Assembly (NCBI GenBank): GCA_016872115.1
Contig: VHBC01000005.1
Span: forward strand, 1 to 64,000
Reading direction: 5' to 3'
DNA from: Sphingomonadales bacterium
GTDB lineage: Bacteria > Bacteroidota > Bacteroidia > Flavobacteriales_D > Crocinitomicaceae
DNA length: 64,000 bases
The notes under the pieces were generated by a model. It was given only the letters and a program-made list of their open reading frames with translations, had not been told where the DNA came from and did no database searches. Positions within the stretch are counted from its first letter, which is position 1. Every line of letters begins with the position of its first letter. Positions 53,242 through 62,245 of the stretch are shown here, in pieces. The translations under genes were made by a program, and so were the position numbers.

Positions 53242-55383
53242 ATGAAACAACTATTCATTGCCGCTATTTTAACGTTGATGACCACGTCGGTAAGTTTTGC
53301 ACAAAACCTTCCCGAACCAAAATTTGTCCGTCAAGCCAACGAGGTCTTTATTTCCGGCAATTATTTTGAAGCCATCAATGTGTGTCAAGCCGCCTACAAA
53401 AAATTAGGTGCACGTGGTTCATTACGTCAAAAAGGAGATATGGCTTTCAAAGTTGCTGAGTCTTATCGGGCAATAGAAATTTATGACAAAGCCAACGATT
53501 GGTATGGCACCTGTATTGAGCTGAAGTACTTCGACGTAGTTCCTGAAGTATATTACTTTAAAGGTGATATGCAGCGCATGATGAAAGACTTTGACAATGC
53601 AATTAAGAGCTACCGCGAATACAAGCGCATCGCACCAAAGTCGCGAACCAAAGAAGTAGACGACGCCATTATGGCTTGCGAGAAATACAAAGATTTTGAT
53701 GAATTCGAGACCTCCCGTTTGGTAGTGAAACCAGAAGCCAAAATCAACACCAAGCAAATGGATATGGCGCCTTCTTTTATGGATAAAAAAGGCAAGGTAA
53801 TTGTTTTCAGTTCATCAAGAGACGAAAGCACGGGTGCAAAAAGAGACCCTATCTCCGGTGAAAAATACATGGATCTTTACATTGCTGAATACGATGTAAA
53901 TGGCAATCCAACAAATGTCAAGTCTCTCGATACAAAAGGTGTTGTCAACACAACCCAAAACGAGGGATCGGCTGTTTTTGATTCGAAACGCAAAAACATT
54001 TACTTTACACGTTGCCCCAATGCCGAAAAAATGGACCTCGGCTGTGAAATCTGGACTGCTGTCATGAGCGGAGAAGATTTCGAAGATCCCCGCAAAATCT
54101 CTTTGACAATTTCTGATACCATTTCTGTGGGTCACCCTTGTCTGTCTCCAGACGACCAAATGCTCATCTTTGCTTCCGATATGGAACAAAGTCCTAACGG
54201 AGAAAAATCTTTTGGTGGCCGTGACCTATGGTACGTTATGTTCGACAAACGCACCAAAACTTGGGATTCAGTGCCGCACAACATGGGCGCCATGTTTAAT
54301 ACTGCGGGCAATGAACTCTTCCCTTCAATTGGTCCAAATAGTCAGCTATATTTTGCTTCTGACGGTCTTCCAGGAATTGGCGGACTCGATATATTCGTTG
54401 CAGACCAAGTAAATGGCGAAAACAAATGGACTGGCGTTAAAAACATGGGTTACCCATTCAATTCTCAAGGTAATGACTACGCTATGGCTGATTTCGACGG
54501 TAAATCGGGTTTCTTTACCTCTGAGCGCAAAACAACCAGTAATCAAGAGTATGCGCCAGAAATTTGGAGTTTCACTACACCTCCAAACCTCTTTGACTTG
54601 CGCGTTACCGTATACGAGTCGGGTAAAAAGTCTAAAAAATTGGCGGGTGCAAAAGTGTACGTTACCGTATCTGACGGCACCAGCTGGGAAGGTGTAACCG
54701 ATGCCAAAGGTAAAATCATTTGGAAAGAGCGCCCAGATAAAAAAGGCCGCTATATTTTAGCCGGAAAGGAATACACGCTCAAAGCAGAAAAAGAAGGATA
54801 TTACGAGGATAAAAGAGGCGCCAAAATCTCAACTATGGGTCTTGAGCAAAGTCAAAGCTTCCTCATAGAAATGCCTTTGTTGCCAATCGGCATCATTCGC
54901 ACACCAGAAGTTCGTTATGTTTTTGATCAGTGGGTTTTTATCAATGATGCTACCTGTATGTCTCTTGACTCACTCAAATTCTTAGACAGCATGCTCAAAG
55001 AGTATCCAAACCTTACCATCGATTTATTCTCCCACACGGATGCCCGCGGTGGCGATGCCCGCAATCAAGTGCTTTCCGAAAACCGCGCCAAAGCAGTTTA
55101 CAAGCACTTGGTCGAAACTTGTAGCATCGATCCACGCCGTATTCGCCCAATCGGACGCGGTGAGGCTGAACCAGCAACTTGGCTTGACGAAACAGGAAAA
55201 ACTGTCGTCTTGACCGAAGACTACATCAACCAATTCAAAACGACCGACAAAGCTAAATTCGAAATGCTACACACCATCAACCGCCGTACTACGGCCAAGA
55301 TTACCAGCACCACCTTCGATCCAAATACAGCAACACCTGCAGATCCAGAATACAGCAAGTTTAAACAACTTCCAAGATTATAA
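53242..55383 (+). CDS. PorE-like protein: TPR, PD40, regulatory and OmpA domains
   Basis: 713 residues. Signal peptide ending SFA before QNLPEP. TPR-like helices (about 25-150, AYKKLGARG...AESYRAIEIYDKANDWY) are followed by PD40/beta-propeller strands (about 165-440, VIVFSSSRDEST, IYFTRCP, LIFASDMEQSP, LYFASDGLPGIGGLDIF), a carboxypeptidase-regulatory module (about 450-545), and an OmpA peptidoglycan-binding domain (about 565-690) with FSHTDARGG and LSENRAKAV. This is the domain order of PorE, which links the T9SS to peptidoglycan. Unlike PorE of Porphyromonas it has no lipobox. Single gene with its own promoter and terminator. Confidence 0.85.
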   Translation: MKQLFIAAILTLMTTSVSFAQNLPEPKFVRQANEVFISGNYFEAINVCQAAYKKLGARGSLRQKGDMAFKVAESYRAIEIYDKANDWYGTCIELKYFDVVPEVYYFKGDMQRMMKDFDNAIKSYREYKRIAPKSRTKEVDDAIMACEKYKDFDEFETSRLVVKPEAKINTKQMDMAPSFMDKKGKVIVFSSSRDESTGAKRDPISGEKYMDLYIAEYDVNGNPTNVKSLDTKGVVNTTQNEGSAVFDSKRKNIYFTRCPNAEKMDLGCEIWTAVMSGEDFEDPRKISLTISDTISVGHPCLSPDDQMLIFASDMEQSPNGEKSFGGRDLWYVMFDKRTKTWDSVPHNMGAMFNTAGNELFPSIGPNSQLYFASDGLPGIGGLDIFVADQVNGENKWTGVKNMGYPFNSQGNDYAMADFDGKSGFFTSERKTTSNQEYAPEIWSFTTPPNLFDLRVTVYESGKKSKKLAGAKVYVTVSDGTSWEGVTDAKGKIIWKERPDKKGRYILAGKEYTLKAEKEGYYEDKRGAKISTMGLEQSQSFLIEMPLLPIGIIRTPEVRYVFDQWVFINDATCMSLDSLKFLDSMLKEYPNLTIDLFSHTDARGGDARNQVLSENRAKAVYKHLVETCSIDPRRIRPIGRGEAEPATWLDETGKTVVLTEDYINQFKTTDKAKFEMLHTINRRTTAKITSTTFDPNTATPADPEYSKFKQLPRL

Positions 55384-55386
55384 GGT

Positions 55387-55413
55387 AAAAGGCGTCGGAA
55401 GACGCCTTTTTGT
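55387..55413 (+). terminator. Intrinsic terminator of the PorE-like gene
   Basis: AAAAGGCGTC, GGAA tetraloop, GACGCCTTTTT: a ten-base perfect stem and T-run, ending about ten bases before the next start codon. Confidence 0.9.
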
Positions 55414-55421
55414 TTGCAAAT

Positions 55422-55661
55422 ATGAGACGTCTACTTCAAAAAATCGTTTTTTTCTTTGAACTCCAATCCTTTGGGGTTTGCGAGTGGTGGGCGCGTCGTT
55501 TAGGCATTCGTACCAATAAAGTAAGACTCGGATTTATTTATTTTAGTTTCATTGGCCTTGGCTCTCCGGTGCTGCTTTATTTGATCATGGCTTGGATTCT
55601 CGAGCACAAACATTATTTCAAACTGCAATCAGAGCGCAAGCAATCAATCTGGGATTTATGA
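55422..55661 (+). CDS. PspC domain protein
   Basis: 79 residues from ATG 55422 (an in-frame TTG at 55410 lies in the terminator tail). It contains the PspC core: GVCEWWARRLGIRTNKVRLGF, followed by one transmembrane helix with FSFIGLGSPVLLYLIMAW. PspC proteins sense membrane stress in other phyla; short forms such as this are common in Bacteroidota without a known role. Its stop overlaps the next ATG (ATGA). Confidence 0.85.
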   Translation: MRRLLQKIVFFFELQSFGVCEWWARRLGIRTNKVRLGFIYFSFIGLGSPVLLYLIMAWILEHKHYFKLQSERKQSIWDL

Positions 55662-56539
55662 GAATTTTAATAACCGGTAGTAATGGTTTGCTGGGCCAAA
55701 AAATTACTGACCTTTGTTTGCAGAAACAGCTTGAATTTTTGGCTACGTCTAGTGGCGAAAACCGCTATTCCACCTGCCCACAAGAGCATTATCAAACGCT
55801 CGATATCACCGATGAGCAAAATTTTCATGAAGTGCTCGGTGCTTATCAGCCGACCCACGTCATACACACAGCAGCAATGACCAACGTGGATCAGTGTGAA
55901 CTTCAGCCAGAAGCTTGCGATCTCGTCAATCGGCAAGCAGTACAGTTGCTTGCTAATTACTGTCAGGTGCACCAAATCCATTTGCAGTTACTCTCGACTG
56001 ACTTCGTTTTTGACGGCGAAGCGGGCCCTTATACTGAAACCGACCAACCCAATCCTCTGAGTGTTTATGCGCGTTCTAAGGTGGAAGCAGAAAAAATTGT
56101 TCAAAATGCACATGGCCTGAATTACTCAATTGTACGCACTATTATTGTGTATGGTAGCGGTGAAAACTTATCGCGTTCCAATCTTATTCTTTGGGCAAAA
56201 GAAGCCTTAACAAAAGGAGATCCTTTACAAATTGTCGATGACCAATTTAGGGCGCCAACTTGGGCAGCAGACCTCGCTTGGGCCTGTGTGCGCATTTGTG
56301 AACTTTCAGCGCAGGGCATTTTTCATATTGCTGGCCCCGAAATCCTTTCAATTTATGAAATAGTAGGACGTGTAGCTGCTTATTACGGGCTTTCTATGGA
56401 CAATGTAAGCAGATTGAGTAGTGCTACGCTCAAACAGCCGGCTAAACGTCCGCCAAGAACGGGCTTTGTCTTGGATAAGGCAAGAAAAGCATTGGGTTTC
56501 CGACCTCACACCCTCGAGCAAACCTTTGAGCTGCTCTAA
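55658..56539 (+). CDS. RmlD-like SDR sugar-nucleotide reductase
   Basis: 293 residues from ATG 55658. Extended SDR fold: ITGSNGLLGQK (NAD(P)-binding GxxGxxG, about 5-14), HTAAMTNVDQCE, LLSTDFVFDGE, and the catalytic YARSKVEAE (Tyr-x-x-x-Lys, about 158). This matches dTDP-4-dehydrorhamnose reductase-like proteins. No other rml genes are near, so the substrate is uncertain. Coupled to pspC by an ATGA overlap. Confidence 0.88.
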   Translation: MRILITGSNGLLGQKITDLCLQKQLEFLATSSGENRYSTCPQEHYQTLDITDEQNFHEVLGAYQPTHVIHTAAMTNVDQCELQPEACDLVNRQAVQLLANYCQVHQIHLQLLSTDFVFDGEAGPYTETDQPNPLSVYARSKVEAEKIVQNAHGLNYSIVRTIIVYGSGENLSRSNLILWAKEALTKGDPLQIVDDQFRAPTWAADLAWACVRICELSAQGIFHIAGPEILSIYEIVGRVAAYYGLSMDNVSRLSSATLKQPAKRPPRTGFVLDKARKALGFRPHTLEQTFELL

Positions 56540-56580
56540 TTCAGAAAAAAATTTATCTTTACCTTCCTAAAAAACGAAAT

Positions 56581-58092
56581 ATGAGTGTTTGGAGAAAAAA
56601 ACCGGTAAGTCACTTTGAACGTGACATGAAAAAAAATGACCTCAACCGAGTCTTGAGTCGTTGGGGCCTTACTTCTTTGGGTATTGGAGCCATTATCGGA
56701 GGGGGTATTTTTACGCTCACCGGTATTGCCGCCCACGACCACGCAGGTCCGGCACTTGCGCTTTCTTTCGTGATTGCTGGTGTGGGTTGCTTATTTGCCT
56801 CCTTGTGCTATGCAGAATTTGCTTCCATTTTACCTGTTGAAGGATCGGCTTATGCCTATTCTTATGGTACCATGGGAGAGCTTTTCGCATGGATTATTGG
56901 ATGGAACCTCATTCTGGAATACATGATGGGCGCTACAACAGTAGCCGTCGCGTGGAGCGGTTATTTCGAAAAGCTCTTACACCAGTTTGACATTTATCCA
57001 CCCATGTGGCTTATGAACGACGCCGTAACAGCAGCCGAAAAAGCACACGAGGCAGGAATACCAACTCCAGATTTCGCCTTCAATTTACCTGCATTTTTAA
57101 TTACATGGGTGGTAACAGCTATTTTAGTTAAAGGAATAAAAGAGGCCGCCAAAACAAATAATCTAATTGTAATTCTCAAAGTTGCAGTCGTATTGTTTGT
57201 CATCTTTGTTGGCTTTTTCTTTATCGATACAAACAACTACGTGCCATTTATTCCTGAGCGTATCGTTGATACTGATGGTGTTGGTCATTTTGGTTGGTCT
57301 GGTGTGGTCACTGCAGCCACCATCGTATTCTTTGCCTACATTGGTTTTGATGCCGTCTCAACACAAGCCGGTGAAGCCATAAATCCAAAGAAAGACGTTC
57401 CATTCGCCATTATCATGTCGTTGGTAATTTGTACCGTCTTGTATATTGTAGTTTCGTTGGTTTTAACAGGAATGGTTCCATACAAGCAACTCGACATCAA
57501 AGCGCCAGTTGCTTCTGCGTTTGAGGGTGTAGGTATGCCATGGGCAACCAAACTTATCACCATTGCCGCCGTTGCCGGTCTTACAAGTGTAATGCTCGTT
57601 ATGATGCTTGGCCAAACGCGTATTTTCCTTGGAATGGCCAAAGACGGACTTTTGCCTTTCAAAATTTTTGGTAAAATTCACGAAACCTACAAAACCCCAT
57701 TTAGAAGTACGATTTTAGTTGGCGCCATCGTTTCATTTGTAGCCGCCACTACACCAATAGATAAAGTTTCAGAAATGTGCTCCATGGGGACACTTCTCGC
57801 GTTTGCGATGATTTCCATAGCAGTGCTCGTAATGCGCATTCGCCAGCCAGAGCTTGAGCGTCCGTTTAAAACACCTGCTGTTTGGTTTGTAGCTATTGCC
57901 GGAGCAGCGTTCAACTTTGGCCTCATGTCTTTTGTGCGTCCTGATACCTGGGTTGCTTTTATCATTTGGTCTACATTGGGCATCATTGTTTATTTCTTGT
58001 ATTCTCGCAAACATAGCCACCTCAATGGCTACGCATTCGAAGAATCCTTGAAAGGACACGACGCAATTATAAATGCCTCTGAAGAAGACTAA
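56581..58092 (+). CDS. APC family amino-acid permease (CAT-like)
   Basis: 503 residues, about twelve transmembrane helices. N-terminal SLGIGAIIGGGIFTLTG is the substrate-binding first helix of the amino acid-polyamine-organocation family; GFDAVSTQAGEAINPKKDVP in helix 6-7 is typical of the YfnA/cationic amino-acid transporter branch. Substrate unknown. A box one base off consensus (TAtcTTTa, 56554-56561) lies upstream. The stop overlaps the start of a second permease by one base, so they are co-translated. Confidence 0.9.
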   Translation: MSVWRKKPVSHFERDMKKNDLNRVLSRWGLTSLGIGAIIGGGIFTLTGIAAHDHAGPALALSFVIAGVGCLFASLCYAEFASILPVEGSAYAYSYGTMGELFAWIIGWNLILEYMMGATTVAVAWSGYFEKLLHQFDIYPPMWLMNDAVTAAEKAHEAGIPTPDFAFNLPAFLITWVVTAILVKGIKEAAKTNNLIVILKVAVVLFVIFVGFFFIDTNNYVPFIPERIVDTDGVGHFGWSGVVTAATIVFFAYIGFDAVSTQAGEAINPKKDVPFAIIMSLVICTVLYIVVSLVLTGMVPYKQLDIKAPVASAFEGVGMPWATKLITIAAVAGLTSVMLVMMLGQTRIFLGMAKDGLLPFKIFGKIHETYKTPFRSTILVGAIVSFVAATTPIDKVSEMCSMGTLLAFAMISIAVLVMRIRQPELERPFKTPAVWFVAIAGAAFNFGLMSFVRPDTWVAFIIWSTLGIIVYFLYSRKHSHLNGYAFEESLKGHDAIINASEED

Positions 58093-59537
58093 TGGCTAGC
58101 GAAGACAAGCGCTCGCTCGGCTTGCTCGATGCCACTTTATTGGTGTCGGGTTCCATGATCGGTTCCGGGATTTTTATCGTGTCGACCATCATGTTGCGCG
58201 ACATCGGATCGCCAGCTTGGCTGTTAGTTTTGTGGGTACTTACAGGCCTCATTACTATTTTTGCGGCACTTAGTTACGGCGAATTAGCTGGCATGATGCC
58301 GAATGCAGGTGGCCAATACGTATATATTCAGCGCGCCTATGGCAAAATGACCTCGTTTCTTTATGGCTGGACCGTCTTCACGGTGATCCAAACGGGTGTT
58401 ATTGCCGCTGTAGCGGTGGCTTTTGCCAAATACACAGCCATCTTTTTTCCAATACTCAATGAGCTCGTTTTAAAAGTTTCCTTTCTTTCGATCTCTTGGG
58501 CTCAATTACTTGCCATTGCCTCTATTATTTTTCTGACTTATTCGAATGCTAGGGGAGTGCGCAACGGCAAAGCAGTTCAATTTGTATTCACTTTTGCCAA
58601 ACTCTTTGCCCTAGGTGCCTTAATTTTTTTAGGAATCTATATTGGGCTCCAGACCGATGTCTTTTGGCTCAATTTTGCAGACGCTTGGAAAGCCTCCAAA
58701 ACAGTGGTAGCCAATGGTGGTGACAAAATATTTCAAATTCCGCTAACTGGTTGGGCTTTAGTTGGAGCCTTAGGTGCCACGATCATCAATTCTTTATTTT
58801 CTGCAGATGCTTGGAATAATGTTACTTTCATTGCTGGCGAAATCAAGGATCCTCGTAAAAATATTCCCAAAAGCTTGTTTTTTGGCACGCTCATCGTAAC
58901 TGTCATTTACGTTTTGGCCAATGTTGCATATCTTGCCCTACTACCCGTCCATGGCAGTCCTAGCGGCTCAAGCCCGATTGACCAAGGCATGCTTTTTGCC
59001 AGCAATGATCGGGTAGGCGCCTCAGCTGCGTATGTCATTTTTGGCGATGCAGGCATTCTACTAATGGCTGGGCTTATTATGGTTTCTACTTTTGGTTGTA
59101 ACAATGGTCTCGTGTTGGCAGGCTCGCGTTTGTTTTACGCGATGTCCAAAGATGGATTGTTTTTTAAAGGAGCCGCGCAGCTCAATCAGAAAGAAGTGCC
59201 CGCACGCGCACTTTGGATTCAGTGTTTGTGGGCCTGTATACTTTGTTTGTCTGGAAAATATGGCGATTTACTAACCTACAGTACTTTTGCCAGCCTGCTT
59301 TTCTATATCATCACTATTTATGGGATTTTTAGGTTGCGCAAACTAGAGCCGGATACACCAAGGCCTTACAAGGCTTGGGGTTATCCTTTTATTCCTGCTT
59401 TGTACATCATTCTTACGCTCGCTATTTGTATAGATTTGCTTATTTACGATTTTCGCAATGCTGGCATGGGCTTGTTTATTGTATTGCTCGGCATTCCGAT
59501 TTTTTACTTAATCGAAGCGAAAAGAAAGCCAAACTAG
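58092..59537 (+). CDS. APC family amino-acid permease (LAT-like)
   Basis: 481 residues, about twelve helices. LLVSGSMIGSGIFIVS is the first-helix substrate site; FSADAWNNVTFIAGEIKDPRKNIPKSL in the sixth helix region places it in the L-type (LAT) exchanger branch, such as serine/threonine exchangers. It is only distantly related to the permease upstream, so the pair is unlikely to be a recent duplication. Substrate unknown. Confidence 0.9.
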   Translation: MASEDKRSLGLLDATLLVSGSMIGSGIFIVSTIMLRDIGSPAWLLVLWVLTGLITIFAALSYGELAGMMPNAGGQYVYIQRAYGKMTSFLYGWTVFTVIQTGVIAAVAVAFAKYTAIFFPILNELVLKVSFLSISWAQLLAIASIIFLTYSNARGVRNGKAVQFVFTFAKLFALGALIFLGIYIGLQTDVFWLNFADAWKASKTVVANGGDKIFQIPLTGWALVGALGATIINSLFSADAWNNVTFIAGEIKDPRKNIPKSLFFGTLIVTVIYVLANVAYLALLPVHGSPSGSSPIDQGMLFASNDRVGASAAYVIFGDAGILLMAGLIMVSTFGCNNGLVLAGSRLFYAMSKDGLFFKGAAQLNQKEVPARALWIQCLWACILCLSGKYGDLLTYSTFASLLFYIITIYGIFRLRKLEPDTPRPYKAWGYPFIPALYIILTLAICIDLLIYDFRNAGMGLFIVLLGIPIFYLIEAKRKPN

Positions 59538-59545
59538 CCAATAAC

Positions 59546-59570
59546 CCTGACATCCTGGCGTTGAGTCAGG
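59546..59570 (+). promoter_or_regulatory. Inverted repeat just before the HhH gene start
   Basis: CCTGAC at 59546-59551 and GTCAGG at 59565-59570 form a perfect six-base stem with a 13-base loop, ending one base before ATG 59572. No T-run follows, so it is not a terminator; in RNA it would sit directly against the start codon. Confidence 0.35.
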
Positions 59571-59571
59571 C

Positions 59572-60459
59572 ATGAAAAAACCATTTGTCTTCTTCTCTAA
59601 ACGACTCGAACGCGGTACAGTGCTATGGCTAATAGTTTGTGCCATCGTTATCTTTATTCCTAGAATAGAAGCGTATTTTTTTAGCCCCGAGTTTTCTTAT
59701 GAATGGACCTATTTTGAAGAGAAAAAATACAAATTTCAACAGGGTGACACTGAGGAGCATATTCCTTCTAAAAAAAAGGAATATCAAAAATTGTGGAAGG
59801 CATGTCGTCCTGAATCATTGCGTATAAGCGATTGGAAAAAACTCGGCTTGAGTCCCAAACAGGCAGCATCAATGATACGTTACCGCGATAAATATGGTTT
59901 AAAGTCCTATCGACAAATGCAAAGTATACGTGTGCTTCCTCGCGCCCTATTGGAAATCATCAGTGATTCTTTGATTTTCGATGAAGTCAAAGAAAGCAAA
60001 GTCATCATTGAAATCGAGAACTCAAGAATCACAAGCCCCAACAGCGCAAAATCTGATCACCATATCCATCAACTCGATTTGAATGCAGCAACAGAAGCGA
60101 TGCTTGTGGCCTTGCCTGGGGTTGGTGCTTATACAGCTCAAAAAATAATTGCTTACAGAGACCGACTGGGCGGATTTTTAGATGTGAATCAACTGCAAGA
60201 GGTAAGGGGTTTAAATAGCGAGACACTCGAAAAAATCCGCCCTTATTTCGAAATCAATACATCGGTTCAAAAAATCAAGCTCAACGAGGTGAACATTGAG
60301 CGGCTTAAACTACATCCTTATTTAACTTGGAATCAGGCCAATTCTATAATTAAAATGCGCGCACAAAAAGGAAAATTCAGCTCCATAGATGAATTAAAAG
60401 AATCCGTATTAATTGACGAAGAGACGTACAAAAAACTCTTGCCTTATGTATCTTTGTAG
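59572..60459 (+). CDS. ComEA-like helix-hairpin-helix protein, membrane anchored
   Basis: 295 residues. One transmembrane helix near the N-terminus (about 18-35), then three helix-hairpin-helix units (about 85-125, 165-220 and 235-290), each with a DLNAAT- or LNEVNIERL-type start and LPGVGAYTAQKIIAYRD in the clearest one. Such proteins bind DNA non-specifically and resemble ComEA, used in DNA uptake; Bacteroidota homologues are common but untested. The last three codons (Val-Ser-Leu) form the promoter box of apt. Confidence 0.85.
   Translation: MKKPFVFFSKRLERGTVLWLIVCAIVIFIPRIEAYFFSPEFSYEWTYFEEKKYKFQQGDTEEHIPSKKKEYQKLWKACRPESLRISDWKKLGLSPKQAASMIRYRDKYGLKSYRQMQSIRVLPRALLEIISDSLIFDEVKESKVIIEIENSRITSPNSAKSDHHIHQLDLNAATEAMLVALPGVGAYTAQKIIAYRDRLGGFLDVNQLQEVRGLNSETLEKIRPYFEINTSVQKIKLNEVNIERLKLHPYLTWNQANSIIKMRAQKGKFSSIDELKESVLIDEETYKKLLPYVSL
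60449..60456 (+). promoter_or_regulatory. -7 box (TAtcTTTG) four bases before the apt start
   Basis: TATCTTTG lies in the final codons of the HhH gene and is followed by TAGC and the apt ATG at 60461, giving a leaderless arrangement. Confidence 0.6.
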
Positions 60460-60460
60460 C

Positions 60461-60991
60461 ATGACAGTACAAGAACAACTTAAGGCCGTAATACGAGATG
60501 TTCCGGATTTTCCTAAACCAGGCATCCTTTTTAAGGATATTTCTACCATCATGCTCAATCCGACAGTATCCAATGCGGTATTAGATCATTTAGTTGCCAA
60601 ATACCAAGATGCGCAACTAGGTGCAATTGCAGGCATCGAGAGCCGTGGTTTTTTATTCGGCTATCCGTTGGCCATGCGTCTGGGCTTGCCTTTTATTCTC
60701 ATTAGAAAAGAAGGGAAATTACCCTACGACAAAATCAAACATGCCTATGCCTTAGAATACGGCGAGGCAGTTATTGAAATGCATACTGATGCTGTCGAGA
60801 AAGGGCAGCGTGTTCTCATCCACGACGATTTATTGGCAACGGGCGGTTCTGCAGCTGCAGCTGCAACACTTATCGAAAAGAGCGGAGGGGTTGTAGCGGG
60901 TTTTGATTTCTTGGTTGCCTTATCTTTTTTAGATGGCAACAAGGCATTGACCCGATTTAGCAATCAAATTCACTCTATCGTAACTTACTAA
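60461..60991 (+). CDS. apt: Adenine phosphoribosyltransferase
   Basis: 176 residues from ATG 60461. It salvages adenine with PRPP to make AMP. FPKPGILFKDIS near residue 20, GIESRGFLFG near 55 and the PRPP loop VLIHDDLLATGGSAAAA near 115 are all present. The frame extends to 60413 within the HhH gene, but the promoter box and family length favour 60461. Confidence 0.95.
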   Translation: MTVQEQLKAVIRDVPDFPKPGILFKDISTIMLNPTVSNAVLDHLVAKYQDAQLGAIAGIESRGFLFGYPLAMRLGLPFILIRKEGKLPYDKIKHAYALEYGEAVIEMHTDAVEKGQRVLIHDDLLATGGSAAAAATLIEKSGGVVAGFDFLVALSFLDGNKALTRFSNQIHSIVTY

Positions 60992-61019
60992 ACTTTAATA
61001 TACCATCTCCATCATCAAC

Positions 61020-61027
61020 TACCTTCG
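61020..61027 (+). promoter_or_regulatory. Possible -7 box (TAccTTcG) for the acyl-CoA dehydrogenase
   Basis: TACCTTCG, one base off TAnnTTTG, 12 bases before ATG 61040. Confidence 0.3.
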
Positions 61028-61039
61028 ACAATCAACAAC

Positions 61040-62179
61040 ATGGCAACTTATTTCACAGAACAACAGCAAATGCTGGCCCAAATGGTCCGAGATTTTGCGG
61101 AGCGCGAAATTCGCCCTCATCATAAACTTTGGGATGAACATGAAATCTTCCCAATAGACATCATGAAAAAAATGGGCGAGCTCGGTTTGCTCGGTATTTT
61201 CATTCCTGAACAATACGGTGGTTCGGGCTTTGGCTACAACGAATACGCCACTGTCCTTATGGAAATTGGTAAAGTTTGTGGTGGTGTAGGACTGAGCGTT
61301 GCCGCGCACAACTCACTTTGCACTGGCCACATCTATTACCATGGTTCAGAAGCGCAAAAGCAAAAATACTTACCCAAACTAGCTAGTGGCGAGTGGATTG
61401 GCGCCTGGGGCTTAACAGAAGCCAATACGGGTTCTGATGCCTTGCGCATGAAAGCAACCGCAGTTCTCGACGGCGACCATTGGGTGCTCAATGGGTCCAA
61501 AAATTGGATCACTCATGGGCTCTCTGGCGATGTTGCTGTTGTACTGATTCGCACTGGCGAGCTCCTCAATAGCAAGGGTATTTCAGCTTTTATTATAGAA
61601 AAAGGAACGCCTGGTTTCTCTGCCGTAAAAATCAAAGATAAACTTGGTGTCCGTGCGAGTGAAACCGCTGAACTTATTTTCGATAACGTACGCATCCCCA
61701 AAGAAAATGTCATTGGCGAAGTAGGGCAAGGCTTTTTACAAGCCATGCAGGTTCTGGATGGCGGTAGAATTTCAATTGCCTCGTTGAGTTGCGGTATCGC
61801 CAGAGGCGCATTCGAAGCGTCGGTAAAATACGCCAAAGAACGTGAACAGTTTGGACAACCTATCGCACATTTTCAAGCAATTGCCTTCAAATTAGCCGAT
61901 ATGGCTACTCAAATTGAAGCTGCCGAACTGCTTACTTTTCAAGCAGCAGCTAAAAAAGACGCCAGGCTACCCGTCACAAAAGAAGGCGCTTATGCGAAGT
62001 ATTTTGCCTCTGAAGTCTCGGTCAAATGTGGCAACGAAGCGGTGCAAATTATGGGCGGCTATGGCTATACCAAAGAATACCCAGCCGAGAAGTTTTTGCG
62101 CGATGCCAAACTCATGACCATTGGGGAAGGCACCTCAGAGATTCAAAAACTAGTTATTTCTAGAGAAATTTTAAAATAA
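61040..62179 (+). CDS. Acyl-CoA dehydrogenase
   Basis: 379 residues, the length of short-chain acyl-CoA dehydrogenases. FAD and substrate motifs: WGLTEANTGSDA (about 124-135), WITHG, and REQFGQPIAHFQAIAFKLADM (about 272). The catalytic base is the first Glu in IGEGTSEIQK near the C-terminus, where many family members have a Tyr before it and this one has Gly. It performs the first step of fatty-acid or amino-acid-derived acyl-CoA beta-oxidation; chain length cannot be set from sequence. Confidence 0.93.
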   Translation: MATYFTEQQQMLAQMVRDFAEREIRPHHKLWDEHEIFPIDIMKKMGELGLLGIFIPEQYGGSGFGYNEYATVLMEIGKVCGGVGLSVAAHNSLCTGHIYYHGSEAQKQKYLPKLASGEWIGAWGLTEANTGSDALRMKATAVLDGDHWVLNGSKNWITHGLSGDVAVVLIRTGELLNSKGISAFIIEKGTPGFSAVKIKDKLGVRASETAELIFDNVRIPKENVIGEVGQGFLQAMQVLDGGRISIASLSCGIARGAFEASVKYAKEREQFGQPIAHFQAIAFKLADMATQIEAAELLTFQAAAKKDARLPVTKEGAYAKYFASEVSVKCGNEAVQIMGGYGYTKEYPAEKFLRDAKLMTIGEGTSEIQKLVISREILK

Positions 62180-62182
62180 TTT

Positions 62183-62212
62183 TTGTAGAATTCATTTTCT
62201 CTCGTATCTTTG
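62183..62212 (+). promoter_or_regulatory. rpsU promoter (TTG-N19-TAtcTTTG)
   Basis: TTG 62183-62185 and TATCTTTG 62205-62212 are 19 bases apart, a full match. It predicts a 5' leader of about 25-30 bases on rpsU mRNA. Confidence 0.75.
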
Positions 62213-62245
62213 CGACCCTAAGTTTAAACAAAGAAATTAAAGCAT

